Shown: positions 26,390-35,498, numbered from the stretch's first letter. The stretch: DNA of 64,000 bases from Novosphingobium sp. 9 (GCF_025340265.1 NZ_CP022707.1:1240501-1304500); one strand, 5' to 3'. Numbers and translations are program-made. Notes: generated by a model not told the origin, from the letters alone.

Positions 26390-27205
26390 ATGACCAGTGA
26401 TGAGCAGCGATACCTGCTGGGCGCATTCGTAAGAGCGCGGCGGGAAAAAGTGGCAGCGCCCTCAGGTGCGCGCCGTCGGCGGACCCCCGGACTGCGGCGG
26501 GAGGAACTGGCGGAGCGCGCGGGCATCGGTACCACCTGGCTGGCATGGATAGAACAGGGGCGCGAGATTCGGCCTTCCGCCGAAGCGCTGGGCAGGCTGG
26601 CTGAGGGGCTCAATCTGGCCCCGGCAGAGCGCCGCTATCTGTTCTCGTTGGCAGAGCGGCATGACCCGGCCCATCCTCCCAGCCTTGGCTCGGACGCGCC
26701 GCCAGCGCTGGAAGCACTCGTGCGGGCCTTGTCATGCCCTGCCTATGCGCTTGATCCGGCGTGGACAGTGTGTTGCGCAAATAGAGCTGCGAGACGGTTG
26801 TTCGCGGGATTGTTCGATGAGACGGAGACACCGAACCTTCTGGTCTATGTGTTTACGCATCCTGCTGCGCGCAACCTCCTGCCTGACTGGCGTCAGCGGG
26901 CTATTCGCGTTCTGGGTGAGTTTCGGCGCGATTTCGGGCTTGCGATCGCAGATCCGAGAGTCCGGTTCGTGGTTGAAAGACTTCAGGAAAGCAGCCTATT
27001 GTTTCGCGAAGGCTGGGCCGATCAGGCGGTGCGTGAACGGGAAGGGGGGAGGCGGACATTCATTCATCCCGAAGATGGTGCGCAGCACTTTCTCCAACAC
27101 ACGGTAGCAGATATCGAACGTGGCGATTTCCGTCTCGTCTATCTGGAGCCGGAACGGGAGGCAGAGATGGGCGGAGATCAGGCTGGCGAAAGAGCGCCAG
27201 GCTGA
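26390..27205 (+). CDS. XRE family regulator with MmyB-like ligand-binding domain
   Basis: The 271-residue protein starts with SDEQRYLLGAFVRARREKVA and the helix-turn-helix TPGLRREELAERAGIGTTWL, AWIEQGREIRPS. The C-terminal domain (CPAYALDPAWTVCCANRAAR, then HPAARNLLPDW and the REGGRRTFIHPEDGAQHFLQ stretch) is MmyB-like, a PAS-related fold that can bind fatty acids. Such regulators usually control a divergent oxidoreductase or methyltransferase gene, as here. The 3' end overlaps the convergent next gene by 28 bases. Confidence 0.85.
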   Translation: MTSDEQRYLLGAFVRARREKVAAPSGARRRRTPGLRREELAERAGIGTTWLAWIEQGREIRPSAEALGRLAEGLNLAPAERRYLFSLAERHDPAHPPSLGSDAPPALEALVRALSCPAYALDPAWTVCCANRAARRLFAGLFDETETPNLLVYVFTHPAARNLLPDWRQRAIRVLGEFRRDFGLAIADPRVRFVVERLQESSLLFREGWADQAVREREGGRRTFIHPEDGAQHFLQHTVADIERGDFRLVYLEPEREAEMGGDQAGERAPG

Positions 27206-27689
27206 TAGCATTCGACCACAAGTGCGATCGGCAGTCCATCCGGACGGCGCAGGAGCGCGCGATGGGTCAGTATCGTTTCCGGTGGCGAATCGGGGAAACC
27301 CGGTCCCTTGATCGATTCGAGGCGGTCCCGGCGAAAGGCGAGCGCGGCGACGGCCTCGCCGAACGGAATGTCCGTTTCCGTCAGGGTATGGTTCATATCC
27401 ACCGTCAACCGGTCGGGGACGAACCAGTTGCGGGCTTCGGACAGTACGCGGGTGCCGCAGGTAAGCCTGACATGCCGAAAACCGAAGCGTTGCTCAGACT
27501 TGAGGTACAAAAGCGCACGGGTTTCCGCAGGGGGGGCGTAACGGCGCTTTGCTGGGTGTGCAGGCGTTCAACCCGTATCACCGGTGCTCGTGAAAAGCCC
27601 CGCTTCTGACACCAGAGCGCAAGCGCGCCCGTGGCATCGTCCTGCGCGGCAAGGGCTGCTTCCAGATCGCTTACGGCGGCGGACACCAT
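27178..27689 (-). CDS. Chorismate-lyase-like protein, apparent 1-nt frameshift
   Basis: Two frames join. The first (from ATG 27689) reads VSAAVSDLEAALAAQDDATG to RLHTQQSAVTPP; the second continues AETRALLYLKSEQRFGFRHV, VLSEARNWFVPDRLTVDMNH and LTHRALLRRPDGLPIALVVE. A run of seven G (27530-27536) at the junction needs one more base. The product of about 170 residues resembles the UbiC/UTRA chorismate-lyase fold, including the ARNWFVP and LPIALVVECYQP stretches. True pyruvate-lyase activity is not certain. It is 7 bases downstream of the MoaB/CinA-like gene and probably cotranscribed. Confidence 0.6.
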
Positions 27690-27696
27690 ATGTCGT

Positions 27697-28461
27697 TCAA
27701 ATGCCGTCGGATACCGGCTCCTTGCCGAGCGCAGTCAGGCCTTCGCTTACCATCGTTGCGCAGGCAGTGAGGTCAGCAGGATCGACCGAACGGATGACGA
27801 AGTTGGCGCCGGTTCTGCCCTCTGCCCAGAAAGGGTAGGAGCCAATCTGGCAACTCTCGAAAGCCTTTTCTGCATCGCGCAGCAGGTCGGCGACCTCGCT
27901 TTCCCCGACCCAGCAGCCGATGGTGGCCGACAGCACCGGGTCTCCGCCTTCGAGCGTTCCGGTCAGGGCATCGAGCATGCCGGCAGTAATGCTGGGAACG
28001 CCGGCCATTATGAAGACATTGTCGATTCGAATGCCGGGAGCACCGGTATAGCGGTTGGGGATCAGGCTGGCGCCTTCGGGCGTGCGGGCCATCCGCAAGC
28101 GTGCTTCTGTCAATTCGCTGTCGCGCGAGGTGTAGTACTCTTCCAGAATAGCCCGCGCTTCCGGATGGACGACGGCAGGCACGCCAAAGGCTTCCGAAAT
28201 TGCATCGACGGTAATGTCATCATGCGTCGGCCCGATGCCGCCGGTGGTGAACAGGTAATCGTTTCGGGCGCGCAGCGTATTCACGGCCTCGACGATAGCG
28301 GGCGTATCGTCGGCCACCACGCGCACTTCGCGCAAGCGTATACCCTGAACCTGTAGCCATGCGGCAACCTGCGCGATGTTCTTGTCATGCGTGCGGCCGG
28401 ACAGGATCTCATCGCCGATGACGACGAGAGCGGCGGTGAAGATTCGCGTGCGTGGGGCCAT
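27697..28461 (-). CDS. MoaB/Mog-domain protein, CinA-N type
   Basis: This 254-residue protein matches the N-terminal competence/damage-inducible CinA domain: AALVVIGDEILSGRTHDKNI, VVADDTPAIVEAVNTL, FTTGGIGPTHDDITVDAISE and NVFIMAGVPSIT. This molybdopterin-binding fold, without the C-terminal deamidase domain, occurs widely as a separate protein. It may act as an NMN/ADP-ribose pyrophosphatase or nucleotide-binding protein; the activity is not certain. Confidence 0.85.
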   Translation of the reverse strand: MAPRTRIFTAALVVIGDEILSGRTHDKNIAQVAAWLQVQGIRLREVRVVADDTPAIVEAVNTLRARNDYLFTTGGIGPTHDDITVDAISEAFGVPAVVHPEARAILEEYYTSRDSELTEARLRMARTPEGASLIPNRYTGAPGIRIDNVFIMAGVPSITAGMLDALTGTLEGGDPVLSATIGCWVGESEVADLLRDAEKAFESCQIGSYPFWAEGRTGANFVIRSVDPADLTACATMVSEGLTALGKEPVSDGI

Positions 28462-28529
28462 GCCCTATGGCTAGGCCATGTGCCCGCGATCTTCCACCGC
28501 CTTTATGTGCTGCAATCGCTTGATTCTTG

Positions 28530-29972
28530 TCAGTCGGCAGGCATCACGATGAACTGCTCCCAGCGACCGGCGGCGCCGGGCTCGGCATATGTTACAAGGT
28601 GAAGCTTCTTCGCGCCGAAGCTGATCTCGAAGTTGCGATTGACGAAACCACCGCGCAGGCGCGGCTTGCCGACCGGGGCGAAGGCTGTGACCGGGCCGAG
28701 CGGTGCAAGGCTGCTCTTGTAATCGCGCCGCACGATTGGGGTGAAATAGAAGCGGGCATGTTCGGTAAACTTGGCCGGATCGAAAGTGCCCGCGATCAGT
28801 GCCTGCAGTTGCGCCTTGGCATCGTCGGCGCGTTGCGTCTGGCCGCTATCTGCCGGAAGGTCTTTCGGCATCACGATATCGGCGATAGCCTGGGTTATTG
28901 AGCCGGTGACTGAGCCGAAATCGGCGTTGGTCAGCACTACGATGGCGACATCGCTGTCGGGATAGACGGTGTTCTGTGAAAGGAACCCTACCGATTCGCC
29001 ACCATGGTTGATGAAGCGGCGACCATTTGCCACGCCGCTCGACACACCAAGACCATACGCAGGATCGGTGCCGTCTGCCAGGATGACCGGGCTTTCCTGC
29101 TCCTCCCAATCTTTCGCGGTCAGGATTTGGCGGTTAAGCCGGGCGATATCCCAGCGCGCAAGGTCGGAAGCCGTCATCGACAGTTCGCCAGCGGCCCACA
29201 GCCATCCGGCGGCAGGCGGCGTTGCTGGCTCTACCGGTCCCAGAGCGTAACGGTGATAGCCTTGCGGGAACCCCGGCTTGTTGGTGTCGTCGATATTGAG
29301 CGGATGCATGCTCAGCGGTTTGAAGAAGGTCGTTTCAAGCTGCTGCCACAGCGGAGCCCCACCAACCTTCTCTGCGATCAACCCGGCCACGACATAGCCG
29401 GTGTTCGAGTATTGCCACCGTGTTCCCGGTGTGTAGTCAAGCGGAGCACTGGCCCAGCGATGCAGGATTTCCTGTGGGCTGATGGGCTTGGTCATGTCAC
29501 TGAACATGTAGTCCTGCGGCCAGAAATCGCGCAGGCCGGACGTGTGCGAGAGCAACTGACGAATGGTGATAGTATCGCCACCGCTGATGCCATCGAGATA
29601 TTTCGAGACATGATCGTCCAGCGAGAGCTTGCCTTCGTCTTGCAGCTTGAGAATTAGAGCTGCGAGGAACTGCTTGGAGTTCGATGCGATCTGATAAGGT
29701 TGATCGGGCTGGGCGGGCATACCTTCCCCGGCCTTGCCCCACGCTCGGGCCAGGACAATCCGACCACCTTGTGTCACCGCGACCTGGGCGGAGGGCACGC
29801 CACTATCCGCCAAGATCTTGCTGACCGCCTGATCAATGGCAGAAAGCTGTGTGGCGCTGAGACTGGGGGCAGCGGCGGCGGCCGGCGCAGCAGCTTGGGC
29901 TGTGGCAGGTGTGATGTTCAGGGTGGAGCCGACAAGCAGCCCGGCGAGGGCAAGGGAGAAGGATTTGCGCAT
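28530..29972 (-). CDS. Exported serine hydrolase, beta-lactamase/class C PBP family
   Basis: The 480-residue protein has a Sec signal peptide (KSFSLALAGLLVGSTLNITP, cleavage near ATAQA). It shows the three penicillin-binding motifs: SxxK as SNSK in YQIASNSKQFLAALILK, YxN as YSN in RWQYSNTGYVVAG and HGG in RRFINHGGESVGF. A C-terminal domain of about 120 residues follows. Such proteins are periplasmic esterases or D,D-peptidases and rarely true beta-lactamases. ATG at 29972 starts the signal peptide. It is transcribed in the same direction as the sRNA units upstream. Confidence 0.88.
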   Translation of the reverse strand: MRKSFSLALAGLLVGSTLNITPATAQAAAPAAAAAPSLSATQLSAIDQAVSKILADSGVPSAQVAVTQGGRIVLARAWGKAGEGMPAQPDQPYQIASNSKQFLAALILKLQDEGKLSLDDHVSKYLDGISGGDTITIRQLLSHTSGLRDFWPQDYMFSDMTKPISPQEILHRWASAPLDYTPGTRWQYSNTGYVVAGLIAEKVGGAPLWQQLETTFFKPLSMHPLNIDDTNKPGFPQGYHRYALGPVEPATPPAAGWLWAAGELSMTASDLARWDIARLNRQILTAKDWEEQESPVILADGTDPAYGLGVSSGVANGRRFINHGGESVGFLSQNTVYPDSDVAIVVLTNADFGSVTGSITQAIADIVMPKDLPADSGQTQRADDAKAQLQALIAGTFDPAKFTEHARFYFTPIVRRDYKSSLAPLGPVTAFAPVGKPRLRGGFVNRNFEISFGAKKLHLVTYAEPGAAGRWEQFIVMPAD

Positions 29973-30051
29973 GCGCGAAGGTCTAAGCTCTCGCGACCGG
30001 TGCGGCAATCGCGTTTCCTGATGAGCTTGCGCGACTGTTTTCACATCGCCG

Positions 30052-30113
30052 AAAACAAAAGGGCCGGCCCAAAGGCCAGCCCGAAGTTTTGGGAGAGGAT
30101 GCCTGAAAGGCAC
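30052..30113 (-). ncRNA. Anti-SD-type small RNA, unit C
   Basis: Read on the minus strand: 5' hairpin GCC-TTTCA-GGC (30111-30101), single-stranded ATCCTCTCCC core (30100-30091), AAAACTTC linker, then a terminator hairpin (30082-30061; stem GGGCTGGCC/GGCCGGCCC) and CCCTTTTGTTTT. Length is about 60 nt. The promoter has -35 TTGCAG (30146-30141), 17 bases, -10 GATACA (30123-30118). The CCTCTCCC core is complementary to Shine-Dalgarno-like GGGAGAGG. It is the most 3' of three tandem copies. Confidence 0.7.
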
Positions 30114-30117
30114 TGTC

Positions 30118-30146
30118 TGTATCGCCCGAATCGCTTAATGCTGCAA
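30118..30146 (-). promoter_or_regulatory. Promoter of sRNA unit C
   Basis: TTGCAG (-35) and GATACA (-10) are separated by 17 bases, with TTCGCAC directly upstream of the -35 box as in the other two units. Confidence 0.55.
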
Positions 30147-30267
30147 GTGCGAAATGACATTGTGCAGTCGCGAGCGATGGCGATCTGTCCCGATCGTGGG
30201 ACAGACCTAAAATTTGGAGGAGTTTTCAAAGGGAGGTCGCAAGTCGCGAGGGCATCTGCCGCAGGCG

Positions 30268-30331
30268 AAAAAAAAGGCTAGCGTAGGCCAGCCTTTATGG
30301 AAGTTTTTGGGAGAGGATGCCTGAAAGGCGC
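30268..30331 (-). ncRNA. Anti-SD-type small RNA, unit B
   Basis: Same architecture as units A and C. The 5' hairpin GCC-TTTCA-GGC lies at 30329-30319, the ATCCTCTCCC core at 30318-30309, the linker AAAAACTTCC follows, then a terminator stem AAAGGCTGGC/GCTAGCCTTT (30296-30273) and eight T. The terminator stem differs in sequence from the other two copies but keeps pairing. It has its own promoter at 30336-30364. Confidence 0.75.
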
Positions 30332-30335
30332 TTCT

Positions 30336-30364
30336 TATATGCCTGCAAGCTCGATTTTGGACAA
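30336..30364 (-). promoter_or_regulatory. Promoter of sRNA unit B
   Basis: TTGTCC (-35, 30364-30359) and CATATA (-10, 30341-30336) with 17-base spacing; TTTTTCGCATT abuts the -35 box, matching unit A. Confidence 0.6.
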
Positions 30365-30506
30365 ATGCGAAAAAGATGGATATGATTGCAAGATATGCAC
30401 TCATGAGGTGATTTTGCTGCAATCACTACGCTTTTCGGAATTGCTGTAGCTGCGAAGAAGGGAAGCGCACCGGTGCTTTGCGCTCACCTCTCCGGCGGGA
30501 CAAAGC

Positions 30507-30573
30507 AAAAAAAAAGGCCGGTCAGAAGACCAGCCTATTTGAAAGTTTTTGGGAGAGGATGCCTGAAAGGCAT
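30507..30573 (-). ncRNA. Anti-SD-type small RNA, unit A
   Basis: Minus-strand unit of about 67 nt. The 5' hairpin ATGCC-TTTCA-GGCAT lies at 30573-30559, overlapping the ATCCTCTCCC core (30560-30551); an AAAAACTTTCAAATA linker follows, then terminator stem GGCTGGTC/GACCGGCC (30535-30516) and nine T. Together with units B and C it shares an identical central segment of nearly 30 bases, while flanks diverge. Located downstream of rimO on the same strand with its own promoter. Confidence 0.75.
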
Positions 30574-30577
30574 GCTC

Positions 30578-30606
30578 TTTATGCTTGAGGTGCGCCTCTG
30601 CCGCAA
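30578..30606 (-). promoter_or_regulatory. Promoter of sRNA unit A
   Basis: TTGCGG (-35, 30606-30601) and CATAAA (-10, 30583-30578), 17-base spacing, preceded by GTTTTCGCAT. Predicted start falls at the base of the 5' hairpin. Confidence 0.6.
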
Positions 30607-30668
30607 ATGCGAAAACTTTTACGTTCTTGCAGAATTTGCATTTGCATTGGGATGCAAATTGATTCGCG

Positions 30669-32051
30669 TCAGCTGGACGTTATCGCTCCGAACAGATCAT
30701 GCTCGTCCGCATCTTCGATGATAACTTCAACGATATCACCGGCTTGCAGGTCACTGCCAACATCGCGCAGGTAGACGTTTCCATCGATTTCGGGTGCATC
30801 GGACTGCGAGCGACCCGTTGCGCCGATCTCGCCATCTTCATCCGGCTCGCCAACGTCATCGATAATGACCGGGAGCACGCGCCCGATTTTTGCCTGCAGC
30901 TTGGTGGCGCTGATAGCCGCCGTCTTTTCCATGATTCGCTCGTAGCGCTCCTGCTTGACGGCTTCCGGCACAGCGTTCGGCAGGTCATTGGCAGAAGCGC
31001 CTTCGACGGGTTCGAACTTGAACGCGCCAACCCGGTCGAGTTGTGCTTCGTCCAGCCAGTCCAGCAGGTACTGGAAATCGGCTTCGGTCTCGCCGGGGAA
31101 ACCGACCACGAAGCTGGAGCGAATGGTAAGATCGGGGCAGATTTCGCGCCACGATCGCAGACGTTCGAGAACCTTCGCCTCGTTCGCGGGCCGCTTCATC
31201 GACTTCAGCACCGAGGGCGCTGCGTGCTGGAACGGGATGTCGAGGTAGGGGGTGACGAGCCCCTCGGCCATCAGCGGGATGACCTGATCGACATGGGGGT
31301 AGGGGTAGACGTAGTGCAGGCGCACCCAGGGGTGGTTGCCTTGCGCGTCCGTCAACTGGCCAAGCTCGCGCGCGAGGTCGGTCATGTGGGTACGGACTCC
31401 GCGGCCTTTCCAGGTGCGGGTCTCGTGCCGCACATCGACGCCGTAGGCCGAGGTGTCCTGGCTAATGACGAGCAATTCGCGTGTGCCGGCCTGCACCAGC
31501 TTTTCCGCTTCACGCAACACGGCGTCGATGCGGCGGCTCGCCAGCTTGCCGCGCAGCGAGGGGATGATGCAGAACGAGCAGGCGTGGTTGCAGCCCTCGG
31601 AAATCTTCAGATAGCCGTAGTGGCGCGGGGTCAGCTTGACGCCCGCCTCGTCGTAGATCTGAGGGATCAGATCGACATAGGGTGACAGTTCGGGCGGTGC
31701 GGCATCGTGCACCGCTTCGACCACGGCCTCATACTGATGGGCACCGGTCACGGCGAGCACATCAGGGAATTTCGCGCGGATGGCCTCGGCTTCATTGCCC
31801 ATGCAGCCGGTCACGATAACACGGCCATTCTCGGCCATCGCCTCGCCGATTGCGGCCAGGCTCTCTTCCTTGGCGGAATCGAGGAATCCGCAGGTGTTGA
31901 CGAGCACGACATCGGCACCGGCATAGTCGGCGCTCATCGTGTAGCCATCGGCGCGCAGGCGCGTGAGGATGCGTTCGGAATCGACCAGAGCCTTCGGACA
32001 GCCGAGGCTCACCATGCCGACTTTGGGCGGGGAGGGGATTTCAATAGCCAT
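30669..32051 (-). CDS. rimO: Ribosomal protein S12 methylthiotransferase RimO
   Basis: The 460-residue radical-SAM enzyme methylthiolates Asp of ribosomal protein S12. Domains: N-terminal MTTase ([60 protein letters not shown] with three cluster-binding Cys), radical SAM ([20 protein letters not shown], CxxxCxxC) and a C-terminal TRAM domain ending [12 protein letters not shown] at 32051 gives the usual start; the longer frame adds 14 residues without homology. The sRNA array begins about 60 bases after its stop. Confidence 0.95.
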   Translation of the reverse strand: MAIEIPSPPKVGMVSLGCPKALVDSERILTRLRADGYTMSADYAGADVVLVNTCGFLDSAKEESLAAIGEAMAENGRVIVTGCMGNEAEAIRAKFPDVLAVTGAHQYEAVVEAVHDAAPPELSPYVDLIPQIYDEAGVKLTPRHYGYLKISEGCNHACSFCIIPSLRGKLASRRIDAVLREAEKLVQAGTRELLVISQDTSAYGVDVRHETRTWKGRGVRTHMTDLARELGQLTDAQGNHPWVRLHYVYPYPHVDQVIPLMAEGLVTPYLDIPFQHAAPSVLKSMKRPANEAKVLERLRSWREICPDLTIRSSFVVGFPGETEADFQYLLDWLDEAQLDRVGAFKFEPVEGASANDLPNAVPEAVKQERYERIMEKTAAISATKLQAKIGRVLPVIIDDVGEPDEDGEIGATGRSQSDAPEIDGNVYLRDVGSDLQAGDIVEVIIEDADEHDLFGAITSS

Positions 32052-32191
32052 GGGATTGGCGCGCCCGATACGCGTTTTGCCCCTGAAAGTCATCAGGGAA
32101 AGGCGTGCATGTGATTCGCAACAGGCTATCCTTTGAATGCCGTTCGCGCTAGGCCCTGCGCAGGGGTTTCCAAAGTCTGGGGAATTTGCAG

Positions 32192-32584
32192 ATGGGTCCG
32201 GTGAACTGGTTGGGTGTCGTGCTGGCTGCCGCGGTGGCGTGGCTGGTCAATCTGCTGTGGCACCGGGTTCTTTTTCGCCCCCGGCGCATGCTGATCGCCT
32301 CTAACGAGCGCCAGCCGGACAGCGCGCTTTCGGTTGCTGTGATCTTGGTGATTGCCGCCATCATGCTGGGCCATTTCTATGCCCGCATCGGCGTGGACAT
32401 GATGAAGGCCAAGCCCTGGCTCTACTTCATGCAGTCGGGAGGCCTTGCCATTGCCTTTGTGATTCCCGCCGTGTGGCTGACGCAGCGTCGCAGCGCACTG
32501 GAGCCGATGCGCCGCTTGCTCGACTGCGTGGGCTGGCTGGTCGTCTACCTTGCCATGGGCACGGTGTTCTGGGCGCTGGGATAA
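32192..32584 (+). CDS. DUF1761-like small membrane protein
   Basis: The 130-residue protein has four predicted helices. It begins [20 protein letters not shown] and has an LWHRVLF segment, close to the VNWLAV...LWY pattern of DUF1761 proteins. Function unknown. ATG at 32192 is preferred to the TTG two codons upstream. It is convergent with the channel gene that ends 4 bases away. Confidence 0.6.
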   Translation: MGPVNWLGVVLAAAVAWLVNLLWHRVLFRPRRMLIASNERQPDSALSVAVILVIAAIMLGHFYARIGVDMMKAKPWLYFMQSGGLAIAFVIPAVWLTQRRSALEPMRRLLDCVGWLVVYLAMGTVFWALG

Positions 32585-32588
32585 CGAC

Positions 32589-33620
32589 TCATCGCGGTGC
32601 GGTGACGGCTATTTCCATGATAACATCGCCGGGTTCGAGAACATGCGCTTCGGATTCCCAGAAGCCGATCATCCGTTTGCCCCGATAGACGCGCAGGCCC
32701 TTGCCGGTGCCGATGCTCTCCAGCGGGCGTCCGACTTCCTCCGGGCGGATCGGGCGTTCGACCAGTTGCACGCGGCCTTCGGCTGAGGCGAGGTCGGACA
32801 TGTAGTCCGCCGTGTGCTGCCCTTCCGCCGAGCCTGCCAGTAGAAGCCCGGTAAAACGCACCGGGTTGATGACGTTGTTTGCACCTGCTTGCCGGGCGAG
32901 TTGCTCGTTATCGTCGGCGCGTACGACGACAGTGATCGGCACGCTGGGGGCCAGATGGCGCGCCGTCAGCACGATCAACACCGAGGTATCGTCGCGCCCG
33001 GCGGAAACCAGCACGGTACGCGCGGTGGAAATGCGCACGGCGGTGAGTGTCTCGTCGCGAGTCGCATCGCCTTCCATGACGTTGCAGCCCATCGATTCGG
33101 CATGCGCGAGGCGTGCGGGCGAGGGATCGACGACCACTATCTGTCCCGGTTCGGTGCCGCGCGCGACCAGTTCGTGTACGGCTTCCGAACCGCTCACGCC
33201 AAAGCCGAGCACGACGATATGGTCTTTCAGGCGTTCCTGTATGCGCCGCATACGCCAGGTCTCCCAACTGCGCTTGATGATGAAGTTATAGGCCGTGCCC
33301 ACGAAGATGGTGATGACGGCAAGACGGATCGGCGTCACCAGAACAGCCTCGATCAGCCTTGCGCGATCGCTGACCGGAGCAATGTCGCCAAAGCCGGTCG
33401 TGGTGATCGAGATCATCGTAAAATAGACGACATCGAGGAAACTGACGGTGTTGTCGTGCGTGTCCTTGAGGCCGCCACGGTCCATCCAGTGGACCAGTAC
33501 CACCAGCCCGATCAACGCAAAGGCTGCACCAAGGCGCAGGCCCACGTCAGCCCAGACCGGTACGCGCAAGGCCCTGCGCAAAGGGCGGAAGCTGAGGGGA
33601 TTGACGCGATGTCTGGCCAT
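32589..33620 (-). CDS. Potassium channel with TrkA-N (RCK) domain
   Basis: The 343-residue protein has an N-terminal two-helix pore domain with selectivity filter TTTGFGD (in YFTMISITTTGFGDIAPVSD) and a cytoplasmic TrkA-N Rossmann domain (DHIVVLGFGVSGSEAVHELV, VVDPSPARLAHAESMGCNVM, EGDAT), plus a short TrkA-C-like tail. The TTTGFGD filter, rather than TVGYGD, suggests a bacterial K+ or nonselective channel gated by a nucleotide or ion bound to the RCK domain. Confidence 0.87.
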   Translation of the reverse strand: MARHRVNPLSFRPLRRALRVPVWADVGLRLGAAFALIGLVVLVHWMDRGGLKDTHDNTVSFLDVVYFTMISITTTGFGDIAPVSDRARLIEAVLVTPIRLAVITIFVGTAYNFIIKRSWETWRMRRIQERLKDHIVVLGFGVSGSEAVHELVARGTEPGQIVVVDPSPARLAHAESMGCNVMEGDATRDETLTAVRISTARTVLVSAGRDDTSVLIVLTARHLAPSVPITVVVRADDNEQLARQAGANNVINPVRFTGLLLAGSAEGQHTADYMSDLASAEGRVQLVERPIRPEEVGRPLESIGTGKGLRVYRGKRMIGFWESEAHVLEPGDVIMEIAVTAPR

Positions 33621-33631
33621 CGCGGCTGAGG

Positions 33632-34738
33632 TTAGGGCGCGGGAGGCAGCGCGTCCAGCGGATCGACCGGTTTGCCGTCGTGGCGAACCTCGAAGTGCAG
33701 TTCGGTGCTCTTGGCAAGCCCGGTATCGCCCACGATGCCCACGCGTTCCCCGGATCGCACGGTTTCGCCCTGCTTCACGGTCACGCGCTGGAGGAAGCCA
33801 TAGGCGGTGGCCCAGCCATTGCCATGATCGACGACCACCAGATTGCCGAACTGGTGATACTTGTCCTCGGCACCGGCGAAGACGACGGTTCCTGCGGCGG
33901 CCGCCCGTACCGGAGCGCCTTCGGCACCTGCGATATCGAGGCCGTCATGTGTGGAGCCGCTAGGGCTGTACCCGCGACGGATCGCGCCCTTGAGCGGCCA
34001 GGCAAAGCGCGCTGTGGAGGGCTTGGCGGGCGAGGGGGTTGCGATCGGAGCCGCTGCGACGGCGGGGAGGGCGGAGGCCCCCGGTTGCATCGGTTTGCCC
34101 ATCACGGTGGGGATGATCAGTCGTTGACCGACGCGGGGCGGGGCTTTGGGGTCGAGGTTGTTGGCGGTCGCGATCTGCTCCCACGGCATAGCCAGATCGT
34201 AAGCGATGCTGAACGTGGTTTCGCCCGCCGCCACGACATGGGTGCGGCTTCGCGGCAGGATCAGGTGCTGGCCGACACGCACGCTGTAGGGTGCTGCGAT
34301 GCCGTTGGCCTCGGCAATCAGGCTTTGCGACAGACCGGCCTTGCGGGCGATGCCGCTCAGGGTCTCCCCGGCGGTGACGATATGGCTGTCTGCCAATGGC
34401 GCCTGCGGGGCAGGGGCGGGCGATGCGTCTGGGTCCTGCGGTCCGCGTGCGGCGATCACGCGGCGTGCGGTGCGCTCGGCATCGACCGAGGCATCGCCGC
34501 GCGGGATGTCGAGCTTCTGGCCGACATGGACCACGAACGGGGCTTCGAGGCCGTTTTCCTCGGCGATTTCGCGCGGTTCCACTCCGGCGCGGTTGGCGAT
34601 GCCGTTCAGCGTCTCGCCGGGGCCCACAACATGCACGCTCTCCTGTCTGAGGTTAGCCGGTTTCGCATCCGGCGCGGCAAGCACCGGCATTGCGAGAAGC
34701 GCGGCTGCGCCCGAGAGCAGGAGAACGGCGGGCCTCAC
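33632..34738 (-). CDS. LysM/M23 peptidase (NlpD-like)
   Basis: The 368-residue exported protein has a signal peptide ending VLAAPDAK, three LysM repeats (VHVVGPGETLNGIANRAGVE, IVTAGETLSGIARKAGLSQS, VVAAGETTFSIAYDLAMPWE) and a C-terminal LytM/M23 domain (THDGLDIAGAEGAPVRAAAA, VVVDHGNGWATAYGFLQRVT, LHFEVRHDGKPVDPL). Residues HDGLD, the YGFL segment that replaces the first His of HxH, and LHFEVR are visible. The altered HxH-type motif may mean it is a catalytically degenerate amidase activator like NlpD. GTG start overlaps the surE stop, continuing the serS-surE operon. Confidence 0.87.
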   Translation of the reverse strand: MRPAVLLLSGAAALLAMPVLAAPDAKPANLRQESVHVVGPGETLNGIANRAGVEPREIAEENGLEAPFVVHVGQKLDIPRGDASVDAERTARRVIAARGPQDPDASPAPAPQAPLADSHIVTAGETLSGIARKAGLSQSLIAEANGIAAPYSVRVGQHLILPRSRTHVVAAGETTFSIAYDLAMPWEQIATANNLDPKAPPRVGQRLIIPTVMGKPMQPGASALPAVAAAPIATPSPAKPSTARFAWPLKGAIRRGYSPSGSTHDGLDIAGAEGAPVRAAAAGTVVFAGAEDKYHQFGNLVVVDHGNGWATAYGFLQRVTVKQGETVRSGERVGIVGDTGLAKSTELHFEVRHDGKPVDPLDALPPAP

Positions 34739-35498
34739 TGGGCGTACCGTGCCGAAAGGGCGGCCATCGAGGCGGTGTGCGTGAGATCGACGTGCAGCGG
34801 TGTCACCGAGATGCAGTTCTGCGCGATGGCCTCAAGATCGGTGTCACGGCCCGGCGTGTGCTCGATGCCATGGAGGCCGAACCAGAAGTAGGGGAAGCCG
34901 CGCGGGTCTATGCCTTCGACCACCGAGCCGCGTGCATAATCGTGAAAGCCCTGACGGACCACGCGCACACCCTGAACATCGCTGCCCAGCACGGGCGGGA
35001 AATTCACGTTAATGAGCGTGCGGGGCGCGAACGCCATGTCGAGCAGCGGGCGCAGGACCTTGGCGCCCCATTCCTCTGCGGCGGAGAAATCGACATTCCT
35101 GCCAGCGTCTTCTCTGGTCGGGACCTGGCTCAGCGCGATCGAGGGGATGCCTGCCAGCGCGCCTTCCATGGCGGCGGAAACCGTGCCCGAATAGGTCACG
35201 TCGTCGCCGAGGTTCGCCCCGCGATTGACGCCTGAGAGGATCAGGTCAGGCAGGCCGGGCATGGCCTTCTTGATCCCCAGCGTCACCGAATCGGTTGGCG
35301 TCCCGCTCACCGAGAAACGTCGCTCGGCGTGCTGGTGCAGCCGCACCGGGCGGTTCAGCGTCAGTGAGTGCCCGGCGCCGGACTGTTCCTCGCTCGGCGC
35401 GCAGATCCAGATATCGTCCGAAAGCTGCGCGGCGATCTTCTCCAGCACATAGAGGCCGGGCGCGTTGATGCCGTCGTCGTTGGTGAGCAGGATGCGCA

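Larger units (their letters stand above)
30052..30614 (-). repeat. Three tandem diverged repeats (sRNA array)
   Basis: Three units with periods of about 218 and 240 bases share promoter boxes, a TTTCGCA upstream element, the hairpin/anti-SD core and a terminator. Spacer DNA between units is unrelated and AT-rich. The spacers hold no credible ORF; 30185-30204 contains a separate hairpin (CTGTCCC/GGGACAG). Confidence 0.75.

Noticed and set aside
30085..30572. Plus-strand GGGAGAGGATG motifs that look like ribosome binding site plus ATG
   Set aside because: They recur three times but lead only to short unrelated frames; on the minus strand they are the anti-SD core of the sRNA units.
30052..30614. 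CRISPR array for the tandem repeats
   Set aside because: Only three units, periods over 200 bases, promoters and terminators in each; no cas genes and no CRISPR-sized spacers.
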